NCBI RefSeq assembly: GCF_021290965.1
Contig: NZ_JAJOYT010000014.1
Coordinates: 27,524-91,523 of the forward strand
Length of the DNA: 64,000 nucleotides
Origin: Rheinheimera faecalis
GTDB lineage: Bacteria > Pseudomonadota > Gammaproteobacteria > Enterobacterales > Alteromonadaceae
Direction of reading: 5' to 3'
The position numbers were made by a program, and so were the translations under genes. The notes under the pieces are model-generated. The model worked only from the letters and a program-made list of their open reading frames with translations, was not told where the DNA came from and searched no databases. Below are positions 54,979 to 63,587 of the stretch, piece after piece (the stretch's first letter is position 1; each line of letters begins with the position of its first letter).

Positions 54979-55692
54979 ATGCAACTTGTGGGTATTATCG
55001 GCGCTATGGAGCCGGAAATTGCAATTTTAAAAGCTCAACTGAGCGATATGACCACGGTCAAACTAGCGGATTATGAGTTTTATCAGGGCCGTCTGGCCGA
55101 CACTGACGTGGTGTTAGTGCAATCTGGTATAGGCAAAGTGGCTTCCGCTGTCGCTACTACCTTATTAATCAGTCAGTTCAAACCTGATTGTGTCATTAAC
55201 ACAGGTTCAGCTGGTGGTTTTGACCCGGAGTTGAATGTAGGTGATGTGGTGATTTCTTCTGAAGTGCGTCATCACGATGTCGATGTCACAGCTTTTGGTT
55301 ATGAAATTGGCCAGGTGCCACGTATGCCAGCAGCTTTTACGGCCCATCCTGCCTTGATCAGCGCTGCAGAACAAAGCATCAATACCCTGGGTTTTTGCAA
55401 AACTAAAAAAGGTTTAATCACCACTGGTGATGTGTTTATGTGCCAGCCTGAGCGTATTGCTCAAACCCGTGCACAATTTCCCACCATGCTCGCAGTGGAA
55501 ATGGAAGGTGCAGCCATAGCTCAGGCTTGTTATCAGTTGAACACACCTTTTGTGGTGATCCGCAGCTTAAGCGATATCGCAGGCAAAGAGTCTCCAAGCT
55601 CTTTTGAAGCTTATTTAGAAATCGCCTCTAAAAACAGTTCTGCCATGGTGCTGGAGCTTCTGAAAAACCTTAAAACGGTTCAGCTTAGCTAA
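54979..55692 (+). CDS. mtnN: 5'-methylthioadenosine/S-adenosylhomocysteine nucleosidase
   Basis: 237 residues. MQLVGIIGAMEPEIAILKAQL, the purine-binding VINTGSAGGFDP, and AVEMEGAAIAQ and RSLSDIAGKESP (catalytic Asp in SLSD) identify MtnN/Pfs. It splits MTA and SAH to adenine plus thioribose or ribosylhomocysteine, recycling inhibitors of SAM-dependent enzymes. ATG 54979 has GAGG upstream and begins the conserved protein. The next gene starts directly after its stop. Confidence 0.95.
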   Translation: MQLVGIIGAMEPEIAILKAQLSDMTTVKLADYEFYQGRLADTDVVLVQSGIGKVASAVATTLLISQFKPDCVINTGSAGGFDPELNVGDVVISSEVRHHDVDVTAFGYEIGQVPRMPAAFTAHPALISAAEQSINTLGFCKTKKGLITTGDVFMCQPERIAQTRAQFPTMLAVEMEGAAIAQACYQLNTPFVVIRSLSDIAGKESPSSFEAYLEIASKNSSAMVLELLKNLKTVQLS

Positions 55693-56652
55693 ATGCCGTA
55701 TTGGCTGGCTGATCTTTCAGCTTATCCACTGATACTGCTAAGCATGTGGTTGCTCGGCAGCCTGGTGCTTTTGCCGCAGGATTACCAGCCTTTAACCTTT
55801 TTCCGCATTTTCGCCAAACAGTTAGCTGCAAAAGTTCATCCGGATCCACACAGAGCGACCAGCCAGCAACTGATATCCGGCAGTTTGGCTTTAGCTCTGG
55901 TGATGTTGCCTACCCTTGCCCTGCTGGCACCTTTGTATTGGTTATCCGACTGGCCTTTAGTGCTGGATGCTTTACTGCTGTATTTTTGTCTGGACTTTGT
56001 CCATTACCGCCAGCAAAGCCATAAAATAGCTTTGGCTATGACCCAACAGCAAAACAGCAGAGCTAAAGATCTGTTGCAACCTCTGGTGTTACGTCAAACT
56101 CAAAGTTTAAGCAGTGCCGGCTTATGCAAAGCTAATATTGAAATGCTGTGGCTTCGTACCGCCAAGCAGTGGGTTGGTGTCAGTTTCTGGTTTTTAATAG
56201 GTGGTGGTTTAGCTGCTGTGGCTTATCGTTTGCTGTTGCTATGTAATCAGCAATGGAACGATAAACAAAACAACTTCCGTTATTTTGGTCGCCCTGCTTC
56301 TTTGTTAACTCAATGGGCCAGCTTTCCTGCCAGCCTGATCACGGCCCTGCTACTGGCGTTTCTGACTGATATTACAGGAGCATTCCGGCAATGGCGTGAA
56401 GCTTCTGCTTTGAAATTATGTTTACCTCATCTGCTTATTTTAGGTGCTTTAGCCTCTGCCTTGCGGGTCAATCTGGCAGGGCCTGTGATCTATCAGCACC
56501 AGAAAAATCAGCGCAAGCGCCTTGGACCTTCGCATTTACCTCAAGTGGGTGATGTGCTGGGCGCCCTCAAACTAAACCGGCAATTTCAGTTGTACTCTGC
56601 CTTTATTGTATTTATTTTCAGCCTGTTACAATGCCTTTGGTTTATTTATTAA
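55693..56652 (+). CDS. CobD/CbiB-family membrane protein
   Basis: 319 residues with about five transmembrane segments. LLLYFCLDFVHYRQQSHKIALAM, KANIEMLWLRTAKQWVGVSFWFLIGG and a C-terminal VGDVLGALKLNRQFQLYSAF match the CobD/CbiB family, which joins aminopropanol to cobyric acid in B12 synthesis. No other cobalamin gene is present; the pairing behind mtnN recurs in related genera as I recall. It starts on the base after the mtnN stop, so is translationally coupled. Cobalamin synthesis is therefore not assured; function inferred. Confidence 0.75.
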   Translation: MPYWLADLSAYPLILLSMWLLGSLVLLPQDYQPLTFFRIFAKQLAAKVHPDPHRATSQQLISGSLALALVMLPTLALLAPLYWLSDWPLVLDALLLYFCLDFVHYRQQSHKIALAMTQQQNSRAKDLLQPLVLRQTQSLSSAGLCKANIEMLWLRTAKQWVGVSFWFLIGGGLAAVAYRLLLLCNQQWNDKQNNFRYFGRPASLLTQWASFPASLITALLLAFLTDITGAFRQWREASALKLCLPHLLILGALASALRVNLAGPVIYQHQKNQRKRLGPSHLPQVGDVLGALKLNRQFQLYSAFIVFIFSLLQCLWFIY

Positions 56653-56784
56653 TAACCTGATAATTTTTGTAATAATTCTTTGGAACTATGCTGGACTTTT
56701 AAGCGCCATTCGCTGTATTTTCTAGGGCTTCTTACAGCAGATTGACACCTATAAAAATAACAACCGACCTACTGAGGAATAGTT

Positions 56785-59700
56785 TTGCCTGTTTTAGCCC
56801 TATTGCGCTACGTTTGCGGCTTGTTGTTGCTTGGTTGCTTTTGCCAATTCACTCTGGCCGCACCGCTATTGCAACCATTAACACCGGATCAAAACTTATC
56901 TCAGGGTTCAGTCAACGACTTATTGCTCGACCGTCAGGGTTTCTTATGGGTTGCTACCGATGCAGGTTTAAACCGCTTTGATGGCTATAAAAATCTGATC
57001 ATAGGCGCGGGCTCTGCGCAGCTACAAAGTCTGGCTTTCACCAAATTACTGATAGACCAAAAACAACGTTTATGGGCCTTAGCACCACGCTCGGGTTTGT
57101 ATGCCTTTGATCCAGTCCAGGCACAGCTGTTTTTACATGGATCTTTACCAGGTGCAATGACACTGGAAAACCGCTTTATCAATTTAACCCAGGCCGACAA
57201 CGATGATTTGTTACTCAGCAGCAGAACTGAGTTGTATAGCTATCAGACAGACAACAGCCAGTTGACGCTGTTGGCAAAGCTGGCCGATCTGGATTTAGCC
57301 CATGCCCTGATCCGTACTGTACTCAATACCAAAGAATGGATTTTGCTTGGCACAAGCCACGGTTTAGTGCTGTATGACAAAACCACTAAAAAACTCAGTC
57401 TGGTACCACATTTACCGCAAGGGCAAACATTAGACTATCAACGTCATGTCAAAACTCTGGAACTCAACAAAGACCAGTTGCTGGTTGGAACAGTCGAAGG
57501 ATTGTATCAACTGCAGCAGGATGAAATCACACAATTTCTGCAAACGGGACAAGCTCCGGTCAGTAAAGAGCTGATTGCAGGCCCCAATGTCTGGCAAATT
57601 CAGGTTCAGTCGGATCACTTCTTAGTAGGCACAGAACGTGGTTTATTGCGTTACACGCCAGAGCTCAACAGCACAGAACTGGTGTTAAAATTCAGCGAAA
57701 GTAACTTCAATTTATCCGACGATAATGTGGTGGCTTTGCAGCAAGATGGTCAGGGTGGTTATTGGCTTGGCAGTCGTTTTGATGGCGCTTATTATTGGCA
57801 CCCTCGCAGCAAAGCTATCCGCAGTTTCAGTCAGACAGGCCCTGATGCCCTAAGCAATGACAAAATTACTTCTATTGCCGAAAAAAGCAGGGAAGAGCTT
57901 TGGCTTGGCAGCCGCAATGGCTTGAATTTATTAAATCTTGAAACTCAGCAGGTTCAGCATTTTCTGGTGAACCCGGATCCAAAAGCGGTCTGGCATACCA
58001 GCACCATCATGAATCTGTCGATGGATAAAGCAAATGACTTATGGTTTTTATCGTCCAGCGGTTTAAACTATTTTTCAGTTCAACATAAAGAACTGCAGCA
58101 GCCTAAGCTGCAGGATGCCAGTAAAAAAACGGTCCTGGAAACAGCGCGCCCAGGCAGTTGGCTGAATCAACAACTGCCCTTTTATCTACTGACAGAGCAA
58201 AGTTTTTATCTGTACAGCACAGAGACAGGTCAACTGGACGAACTGACAGACTTAAGTAAAAAGCTACCAGCAAGCACAGTGCGGATTATTTTAGGTAAAT
58301 GGCCAGGCCAACCTGAATGGCTAGTGTTATCTGCTTATGAAAAAATCTGGTTATACAATGAAAAAACGAACGAACTGAAGCTGCTGTATCAAGCTGAAGC
58401 AAACCCTGCTTTTAGTATGCGTTTTGCCGACAAGATGGCGCTGGATAAAAACAATACGCTGTGGTTCAGTGCTTCAGATATAGGTTTGCTGGCCTTTGAT
58501 ACCAGTACTATGCAACTGAAACACCATTTTCACATTAAAAACAAACTCAATACCAATGTGGTTTACGCGGTCAACCATGATCAACTTGGACATATCTGGT
58601 TTTCCAGTTTACATGGCGTGTCTTCGCTTAATGTCGATACTCTGCATATTGAGCAGTTCAGTAAAAAAGATGGCTTAACCAGTAACGAATTTATCAGTCA
58701 AAGCAGTGACACCTTGAGTAATGGCGAAATGGCTTTTGGCTCAATACGGGGCCTGAATTTGTTGTCTCCGGTGGCCTTGACTGAACCCAGACGCAAACCC
58801 CGAATTGTTATTACTCAGCTGGATTTGTTGTCATCGCCTATCGAAAGTCCGATGACAGATTTATCTGGCCAGTCTTTTACTTTGCCTTACGACAGTCAGG
58901 GTTTAACCATTAGTTATTCCAGCCTGAACTTCCGTGACAGTGGCAAAATGCGTTATCGCTACTGGCTGGATGGCCCGCAGCGTTTGGTGTTTCCTGAGCA
59001 AAGCTCAAGCTCAGTGATGTTTCCACAACTGACGCCGGGCGATTACCAGTTTAATGTAGTGGCTGTGTCCCCTGTCACAGGCCTTGAAAGTGAAGTAGCA
59101 ACCTTACGCCTTCAGGTGCAACCTGCGCCATGGCTTAGCCATTGGGCCTTTATAGCTTATGCTTCTGTTTCTTTGATTGTGATGTTGTTTTACCTGCGAA
59201 CCCGGCAAAAACAACAACGTATGCTCAAAGTAGCCCACGCCAAAGTAACAGCCAGTGAGCAACGCTTAAAACAAGCTCTGGACTCTATCGATAGTGGCGC
59301 CTGGGAATGGCATGCCCATAAAAATATTATGTTCGCCTCCAGGATATACAGCATGCTGGGCTATCAGGAAGCACTGAATCCGCTGGCAATGACCCAGCAC
59401 TTGTCATTATTGCATCCGGAAGATAAAGAGGCTTACCAGCAAGCCTGGCAAAAGCTGATGCAAACACCGGATAAAACCTTCGACCACACCTACCGTATGC
59501 AGCATAAAAACGGCAAATGGCTGTGGTTTCGCGACATAGGTAAAGTGGCTGAAGTAGATGATAAAGGCCAACCTGAGCGGGTGATAGGTACCTTCAGTAA
59601 CATTACCGAAACCAGAGCAAACCAGGAAAAAGCCCGGTTATTTGGTGAAGCTTTCCAGCAAACCCGTGACTGGGTGGTTATTTTAGATGCCAGTCAGCGT

Positions 59701-61290
59701 GTCATAGCTGCAAACCAGTCTTTTGCTGATGTATTTGGATCTGTGGATCAGTATTTGGTCAGCCCTAAAACCCACCATCTGGGTATCAGTTTGCAACGCC
59801 GTCGTTTCTACACAGCATTATTACGTGGCTTAACCGTCAACCAGCACTGGCAAGGTGAAGAGTTGGTGCATACGCCGGATGGCAAAGAGCGCCCTACCCT
59901 TATTAATATCAGCGCTATTGGCGATATAGATAAAGTAGAGTTTTTTGTGTTGGTGTTTACCGACATCACAGCGCAAAAAGTGGCAGAAGAAGAATTACGT
60001 TATTTGGCCAGCTACGACTCACTGACAGGCTTGCCTAACCGTACTTTGCTGATGGATCGCATTCAGCATGGCATTGAGCAGGCAAAACGAGCGAAAAAAT
60101 CTCTGGCTTTGTGCTTTATCGATCTCGACAAATTTAAGCAGGTAAACGACTCCTTAGGCCATGATGTTGGCGATCAATTGCTGCAGGAAGTAGCCAGACG
60201 TTTGCGTGCCACTTTAAGAGAAACAGACACCATAGCGCGCTTGGGCGGTGATGAATTTGTGGTGCTGCTGGAAAGCTATAAAAACGATGACAATATCAGC
60301 CATGTTGCACGCAAAATGCTGCAGTCGATTGGCGAGCCGATGCAGTTGGGTATTCATACCGTCAGCGTATCACCCAGTATTGGCATCGCAGTTTATCCGG
60401 ACGATGCAACAGACGCGAATTCATTACTCAAACATGCTGACGTTGCCATGTATCACGCCAAAGATCTGGGCCGTAATAACTTCCAGTTTTTTATTGCTGA
60501 AATGAACGAAAAAGCCCATATGCAGCTGGCCAAAGAAACTCAGTTGCGTCAGGCCTTTAAAGATGGCGAATTTATCAACTACTACCAGCCTATTGTGGAT
60601 TGTCGCAGTCAGTCGGTGATAGGCGTTGAAGTCTTAATGCGCTGGATCCACAAAGGCATCTTCATTCCACCGACTGAATTTATTCCTATGGCAGAAGATT
60701 TACGTCTGATTATTCCTATGACCTTATCTTTGCTGGAACGGGCTTTGGTCGATTTACAGCAATGGCGTCAGGCCGGATTAGATTTGTACTTGTCGGTGAA
60801 CTTATCCACCAGTCATTTAGAACAGCTGTCCTTGGCAGAACATACGGAAAAGTTGCTGAATAAATACCAGTTACCCGCTTCTTGCCTGCGTTTTGAGGTG
60901 ACTGAAAGTGCCCTGATGCGGGACCACGAAAAAGCTATTACTACTATGCTGGCGCTGAACCAACTGGGTATTCAGCTGGCTTTGGATGACTTTGGTACAG
61001 GGTATTCTTCATTAAAATATTTAAAAGAATTGCCGATAGACGCCATTAAAATTGACCGCAGTTTTGTCAAAGACATCGGCATAGATCCAGACGATGAAAC
61101 CATTATCGAAGCGATTTTGTCGATGGCAGGCAGCTTAGGCATGAGTTGTGTTGCTGAGGGTGTAGAAACTGAACAACAACTGGCATTTTTCAGCAGCCGT
61201 CAGTGTTATCTCATTCAGGGGTATTTATTCGCCAAGCCGATGCCAGCAATTGAGCTGATTAACTGGCTGCATAGTGAACACTTAAATTAA
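56785..61290 (+). CDS. Hybrid sensor: beta-propeller, Y_Y_Y, PAS-PAS, GGDEF-EAL
   Basis: 1501 residues. Signal peptide ends near LAA; residues 30-680 are two-component-regulator propeller repeats (GSVNDLLLDRQGFLWVATDAGLNRFDGY and similar); about 690-770 is Y_Y_Y; TM about 785-805; two PAS modules (825-945, 950-1067); GGDEF at 1075-1235 with RLGGDEF and an I-site RETD five residues before; EAL at 1260-1495 with EVLMRW, ESALM, DDFGTGYSSL, KIDRSF and QGYLFAKP. Both enzymatic sites look intact, so it can make or break c-di-GMP according to periplasmic signals. TTG 56785 has GAGGA seven bases before it. Confidence 0.9.
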   Translation: MPVLALLRYVCGLLLLGCFCQFTLAAPLLQPLTPDQNLSQGSVNDLLLDRQGFLWVATDAGLNRFDGYKNLIIGAGSAQLQSLAFTKLLIDQKQRLWALAPRSGLYAFDPVQAQLFLHGSLPGAMTLENRFINLTQADNDDLLLSSRTELYSYQTDNSQLTLLAKLADLDLAHALIRTVLNTKEWILLGTSHGLVLYDKTTKKLSLVPHLPQGQTLDYQRHVKTLELNKDQLLVGTVEGLYQLQQDEITQFLQTGQAPVSKELIAGPNVWQIQVQSDHFLVGTERGLLRYTPELNSTELVLKFSESNFNLSDDNVVALQQDGQGGYWLGSRFDGAYYWHPRSKAIRSFSQTGPDALSNDKITSIAEKSREELWLGSRNGLNLLNLETQQVQHFLVNPDPKAVWHTSTIMNLSMDKANDLWFLSSSGLNYFSVQHKELQQPKLQDASKKTVLETARPGSWLNQQLPFYLLTEQSFYLYSTETGQLDELTDLSKKLPASTVRIILGKWPGQPEWLVLSAYEKIWLYNEKTNELKLLYQAEANPAFSMRFADKMALDKNNTLWFSASDIGLLAFDTSTMQLKHHFHIKNKLNTNVVYAVNHDQLGHIWFSSLHGVSSLNVDTLHIEQFSKKDGLTSNEFISQSSDTLSNGEMAFGSIRGLNLLSPVALTEPRRKPRIVITQLDLLSSPIESPMTDLSGQSFTLPYDSQGLTISYSSLNFRDSGKMRYRYWLDGPQRLVFPEQSSSSVMFPQLTPGDYQFNVVAVSPVTGLESEVATLRLQVQPAPWLSHWAFIAYASVSLIVMLFYLRTRQKQQRMLKVAHAKVTASEQRLKQALDSIDSGAWEWHAHKNIMFASRIYSMLGYQEALNPLAMTQHLSLLHPEDKEAYQQAWQKLMQTPDKTFDHTYRMQHKNGKWLWFRDIGKVAEVDDKGQPERVIGTFSNITETRANQEKARLFGEAFQQTRDWVVILDASQRVIAANQSFADVFGSVDQYLVSPKTHHLGISLQRRRFYTALLRGLTVNQHWQGEELVHTPDGKERPTLINISAIGDIDKVEFFVLVFTDITAQKVAEEELRYLASYDSLTGLPNRTLLMDRIQHGIEQAKRAKKSLALCFIDLDKFKQVNDSLGHDVGDQLLQEVARRLRATLRETDTIARLGGDEFVVLLESYKNDDNISHVARKMLQSIGEPMQLGIHTVSVSPSIGIAVYPDDATDANSLLKHADVAMYHAKDLGRNNFQFFIAEMNEKAHMQLAKETQLRQAFKDGEFINYYQPIVDCRSQSVIGVEVLMRWIHKGIFIPPTEFIPMAEDLRLIIPMTLSLLERALVDLQQWRQAGLDLYLSVNLSTSHLEQLSLAEHTEKLLNKYQLPASCLRFEVTESALMRDHEKAITTMLALNQLGIQLALDDFGTGYSSLKYLKELPIDAIKIDRSFVKDIGIDPDDETIIEAILSMAGSLGMSCVAEGVETEQQLAFFSSRQCYLIQGYLFAKPMPAIELINWLHSEHLN

Positions 61291-61294
61291 GTAG

Positions 61295-61378
61295 TAATAA
61301 CGCCCGTCTGCGCAGAAACTTTTACTTGAGGGAGGTTTCTCGCAGGGCCGCAGGCGTCGAATGACGCGGATTGTTAGC
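61295..61378 (-). other. attC site 4 (array end)
   Basis: Minus strand: R'' GCTAAC (holding the toxin stop TAA), folded arms CTGCGAGAAAC / GTTTCTGCGCAG, and a terminal GGGCGTTATTA. R' GTTATTA departs from GTTRRRY at two positions. It abuts the sensor gene. Confidence 0.75.
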
Positions 61379-61676
61379 GATTTCCAAGCATGAACGCACG
61401 AAGCTGCCGCTCCTCTCGCATGACATAAAGGACGAGAACCCGCTGCTCATCCTCACGATAAAAAATACGACAGGGTGGAACCACTAACTCCCTGTATACC
61501 GAATCAGGGAGCTCTGGAGGGATCCGCCCGGATTTGGGGAAAGTTTCCAAACGCCCGGTCTTGTCGAAAACGTCCTTAACGAGAGCGCTTGCGGCAGCAA
61601 TATTGTCCAAAGCAATGTACTCAGCTATAGCATCCAGTTCTTGAAGGGCGGGTTCAGTCCAGATTACTTCAGCCAT
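61374..61676 (-). CDS. RelE/ParE-family toxin
   Basis: 100 residues, basic. VIWTEPALQELDAIAEYIALDNIAAASALVKDVF is the ParE/RelE helix pair, LETFPKSGRIPPEL the turn, YRELVVPPCRIFYRE the beta-core and VLYVMREERQLRAFML the last strand. The R-x-L/hV-x-x-yRIFYR pattern fits ParE-like gyrase poisons or RelE-like mRNA interferases; family alone does not settle which. It overlaps the antitoxin by 13 bp and its stop codon lies in the attC R'' box. Toxin-antitoxin cassettes are typical stabilisers of chromosomal integron arrays. Confidence 0.88.
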   Translation of the reverse strand: MAEVIWTEPALQELDAIAEYIALDNIAAASALVKDVFDKTGRLETFPKSGRIPPELPDSVYRELVVPPCRIFYREDEQRVLVLYVMREERQLRAFMLGNR

Positions 61677-61921
61677 TTACTCATTTTCTCTTTGGCCTCG
61701 CTTTGGCTATAGGTTCTTCCCTCAAGTACAGCACGCTCTCCTCGGGCAAGCCCCTCAAGCAGCGCTAGCCGACGCTGCATGAACTCATAATCCTGCACAT
61801 CAACAAGGTATGCGGATGGCTGGCCATGTTCCGTAATCAGTACGGGCTCTTTCGACAGATGCAGATCTGCCAGAATCTTTGTCGCCTGACGTTTGAGGTT
61901 CGTAACGAGTTCAACTTTCAT
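61664..61921 (-). CDS. Phd/YefM-family antitoxin
   Basis: 85 residues. ELVTNLKRQATKILADLHLSKEPVLITEHGQPSAYLVDVQDYE is a Phd/YefM DNA-binding fold, followed by a C-terminal segment (GERAVLEGRTYSQSEAKEKMSKWL) that would wrap the toxin. It precedes and overlaps the toxin gene. It should repress its own promoter through the palindrome at 61943. Confidence 0.88.
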   Translation of the reverse strand: MKVELVTNLKRQATKILADLHLSKEPVLITEHGQPSAYLVDVQDYEFMQRRLALLEGLARGERAVLEGRTYSQSEAKEKMSKWLK

Positions 61922-61942
61922 GGGGTTACCCTGATCTAAATT

Positions 61943-61968
61943 CCAAGTGATACTATAGTATCACTTGG
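61943..61968 (-). promoter_or_regulatory. Perfect 26-bp operator palindrome of the toxin-antitoxin operon
   Basis: CCAAGTGATACTA and its exact reverse complement meet at 61955/61956, 22 bp before the antitoxin ATG. The central TACTATAGTA may include the -10. Phd-type dimers bind such palindromes. Confidence 0.8.
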
Positions 61969-61984
61969 CAGGGAAGGCAATCGC

Positions 61985-62056
61985 AGCTGATGCCCGTATT
62001 TGCGGCTGGTTTGGAGCGCAGCGGAAAACCAGTCCGGCAACATGCGCTTGTTAAGT
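61985..62056 (-). other. attC site 3, with degenerate R' end
   Basis: Minus strand begins ACTTAAC and folds as GCGCATGTTGCCGGACTGG pairing with CCAGCCGCAAATACGGGC, but ends ATCAGCT where GTTAGCY is expected. Loss of the core GTT would prevent recombination at this end. Confidence 0.65.
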
Positions 62057-62629
62057 GCTTGACTGCGATCTGACTTGAGCAATCAAACATTTTTCTGCCT
62101 CATTTAACTTTTCAAACATTTCGCCTGCGGCTTTATTCGCACTTTGCGGAACTTCCGGTCCAGAAATATCAAACTTATTTTGCGCTGCTGTACCTTCGGA
62201 GAAGCTAATTAGATCTTTTACTTCTTCAGAAAGTATTGCACCATGCTTGGACAAGTACTTCCCTAATTCCGCCTCTATTTTACCGAAGCTATGGGCAATT
62301 TCATCGCATGCCTCATACCAATCCATTCCTGGATTCGAGTAAGTAGGAAGAAAACTTCGTCTAAGGGACACGAACTCCGACGCCGCTTCAAATTCCTTTT
62401 CAAATAGAAACTCAGATTTCTTTAGTTTTACTTTATAGCTTTCGGTTTCATGTGTTAGCTTACTTCTTAAAGACTCTAGAGCATGCGCGTGTTCTGCTTT
62501 CTCTTTTTCCATAAGGCGGTTTGCCCATACTTTTCCAAGCCAACTGGAAAAACCAAAGATAATTGCAGCGCCACCACCTAATGCGGCCAAAATCGCCCCT
62601 GATATTTCTAAAACTGTTTGAAGTTCCAT
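62051..62629 (-). CDS. Membrane-anchored coiled-coil cassette protein
   Basis: About 192 residues. An N-terminal transmembrane helix with GGGAAIIFGFSSWLGKVWANRL is followed by a long charged coiled coil (EKEKAEHAHALESLRSKLTHETESYKVKLKK-type heptads) and a helical C domain. I do not recognise a named family. ATG 62629 follows AAGGAAAG; an ATG at 62650 would lie in the attC. The stop codon lies in attC 3. Similar one-TM/coiled-coil proteins are seen in integron cassettes and defence islands; function unknown. Confidence 0.7.
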   Translation of the reverse strand: MELQTVLEISGAILAALGGGAAIIFGFSSWLGKVWANRLMEKEKAEHAHALESLRSKLTHETESYKVKLKKSEFLFEKEFEAASEFVSLRRSFLPTYSNPGMDWYEACDEIAHSFGKIEAELGKYLSKHGAILSEEVKDLISFSEGTAAQNKFDISGPEVPQSANKAAGEMFEKLNEAEKCLIAQVRSQSST

Positions 62630-62641
62630 AGCTTTCCTTGC

Positions 62642-62715
62642 ACTTAACATTTGGTTAGGGGGCGGACTTTAGCTCGTCCCTTGAGCGTAGCAAACGATTT
62701 GAACCATTTGTTAGC
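62642..62715 (-). other. attC site 2
   Basis: Minus strand: GCTAAC-AAATGGTT ... AACCAAAT-GTTAAGT. R' GTTAAGT fits GTTRRRY. The upstream gene's TAA stop (62718-62716) directly precedes it. Confidence 0.75.
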
Positions 62716-62919
62716 TTACTTACCACACCTTGGGCAGGCTCCAGGCGTTGGTGCGAAATTAATGGTTGTAAAACCCGTAGATTCACCAATGAAATCACCG
62801 CCTCTATGCTCAATACCTACACCAGGAACTCCCTTGCTTAGTTTTTGAAGTAGTTCTATTTTTTCGGCGTTGTTCAATACAAGTATCTGGCGAATGATTT
62901 CGTTTACTTTAGTACTCAT
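62716..62919 (-). CDS. 67-residue CxxC protein, partner in SLATT-like cassette
   Basis: A small protein: residues 1-30 helical (STKVNEIIRQILVLNNAEKIELLQKL), a Gly-rich middle (GVPGVGIEHRGGDFIG) and a C-terminal zinc-knuckle half ACPRCGK. AGGAG lies seven bases before the ATG and only 12 bp separate it from the SLATT-like gene, so the two are one bicistronic cassette. The neighbour also ends in CxxC pairs. No family is recognised; a binding partner of the membrane protein is inferred. Confidence 0.65.
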   Translation of the reverse strand: MSTKVNEIIRQILVLNNAEKIELLQKLSKGVPGVGIEHRGGDFIGESTGFTTINFAPTPGACPRCGK

Positions 62920-62931
62920 GTTTTCTCCTAT

Positions 62932-63492
62932 TTAAAAATTCCCACAGGCTGTGCATTTTCCCGGTTTTTGCGAGATTGGGATGCTGCCGCATAGCTGACA
63001 TTTCTGTTTGTAATATTTCAGGGACTCAAAATTTGCAAACCGTTTTTCTTTGTCTTTAATATTCTGGCCGAGGTCTTTTAGCTCACGAGCTTCATATAGT
63101 GCTTTTAATTGCTGGTAGCGCTCAAGTAATCGGGCTGAGTCTTTTTCTTCCGGGAGCGATTTAAAGGAGTTATATAACTCCGTATTGCTGCGCAATGATT
63201 CAACTGCATATTCGTATGACTCATCCCACCTTGCAACTATTGACCAGGTTGAGAGAGCAAGTTGGATTGCGGCAGCAATTCCAGCTATCGCTATGAGGTA
63301 TGGTGTAAGCTTTTCATGGGTCCCAAATGAAAGAAAGATGCTGCCAGCCATTATGGGAGTAATTAATCCTAGAAAAGTTATTAGGGTGCGTAGAAACTTT
63401 AGGCTACTTGCTCGTTTTTCAAAAATACGTGTTGTACCGAAGCAATAAAACTCATAGTCCTTTGCTGTTTCTTTGATTTCGGATTCGGTCAT
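62932..63492 (-). CDS. SLATT-like 2TM mobilome protein with C-terminal CxxC-x11-CxxC
   Basis: 186 residues. ETAKDYEFYCFGTTRIFEKRASSLKFL is a helical lead, residues 33-52 and 62-85 are two transmembrane helices, then a cytoplasmic helical region (YEYAVESLRSNTELYNSF) and a tail CQLC-GSIPISQKPGK-CTAC, exactly C-x2-C-x11-C-x2-C. The layout fits SLATT domains, proposed pore-forming effectors of nucleotide-controlled conflict systems, and a named mobilome CxxCx(11)CxxC group. ATG 63492 follows AAGG, 16 bp after attC 1. Direct evidence for defence is absent. Confidence 0.75.
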   Translation of the reverse strand: MTESEIKETAKDYEFYCFGTTRIFEKRASSLKFLRTLITFLGLITPIMAGSIFLSFGTHEKLTPYLIAIAGIAAAIQLALSTWSIVARWDESYEYAVESLRSNTELYNSFKSLPEEKDSARLLERYQQLKALYEARELKDLGQNIKDKEKRFANFESLKYYKQKCQLCGSIPISQKPGKCTACGNF

Positions 63493-63507
63493 TATTTAAC
63501 CTTGTAA

Positions 63508-63587
63508 GCTAACGCCCGCTTAAACAGCGAGCAACTTGTTGCGAGTCCAGCGGCCACAGGCTGCGATGTTTAAGGCGCTTGTTAGAC
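63508..63587 (-). other. attC site 1
   Basis: Minus strand GTCTAACAAGCGCCTTAAACA ... TGTTTAAGCGGGCGTTAGC (the first given less one base at each end here): R'' GTCTAAC, arms CTTAAACA/TGTTTAAG and GCGTTAGC. It contains the TAA of the gene above it. The clearest attC of the set. Confidence 0.85.

Noticed and set aside
55693..56652. Cobalamin biosynthesis operon
   Set aside because: Only one CobD/CbiB-like gene is present; no other B12 genes are in the window.
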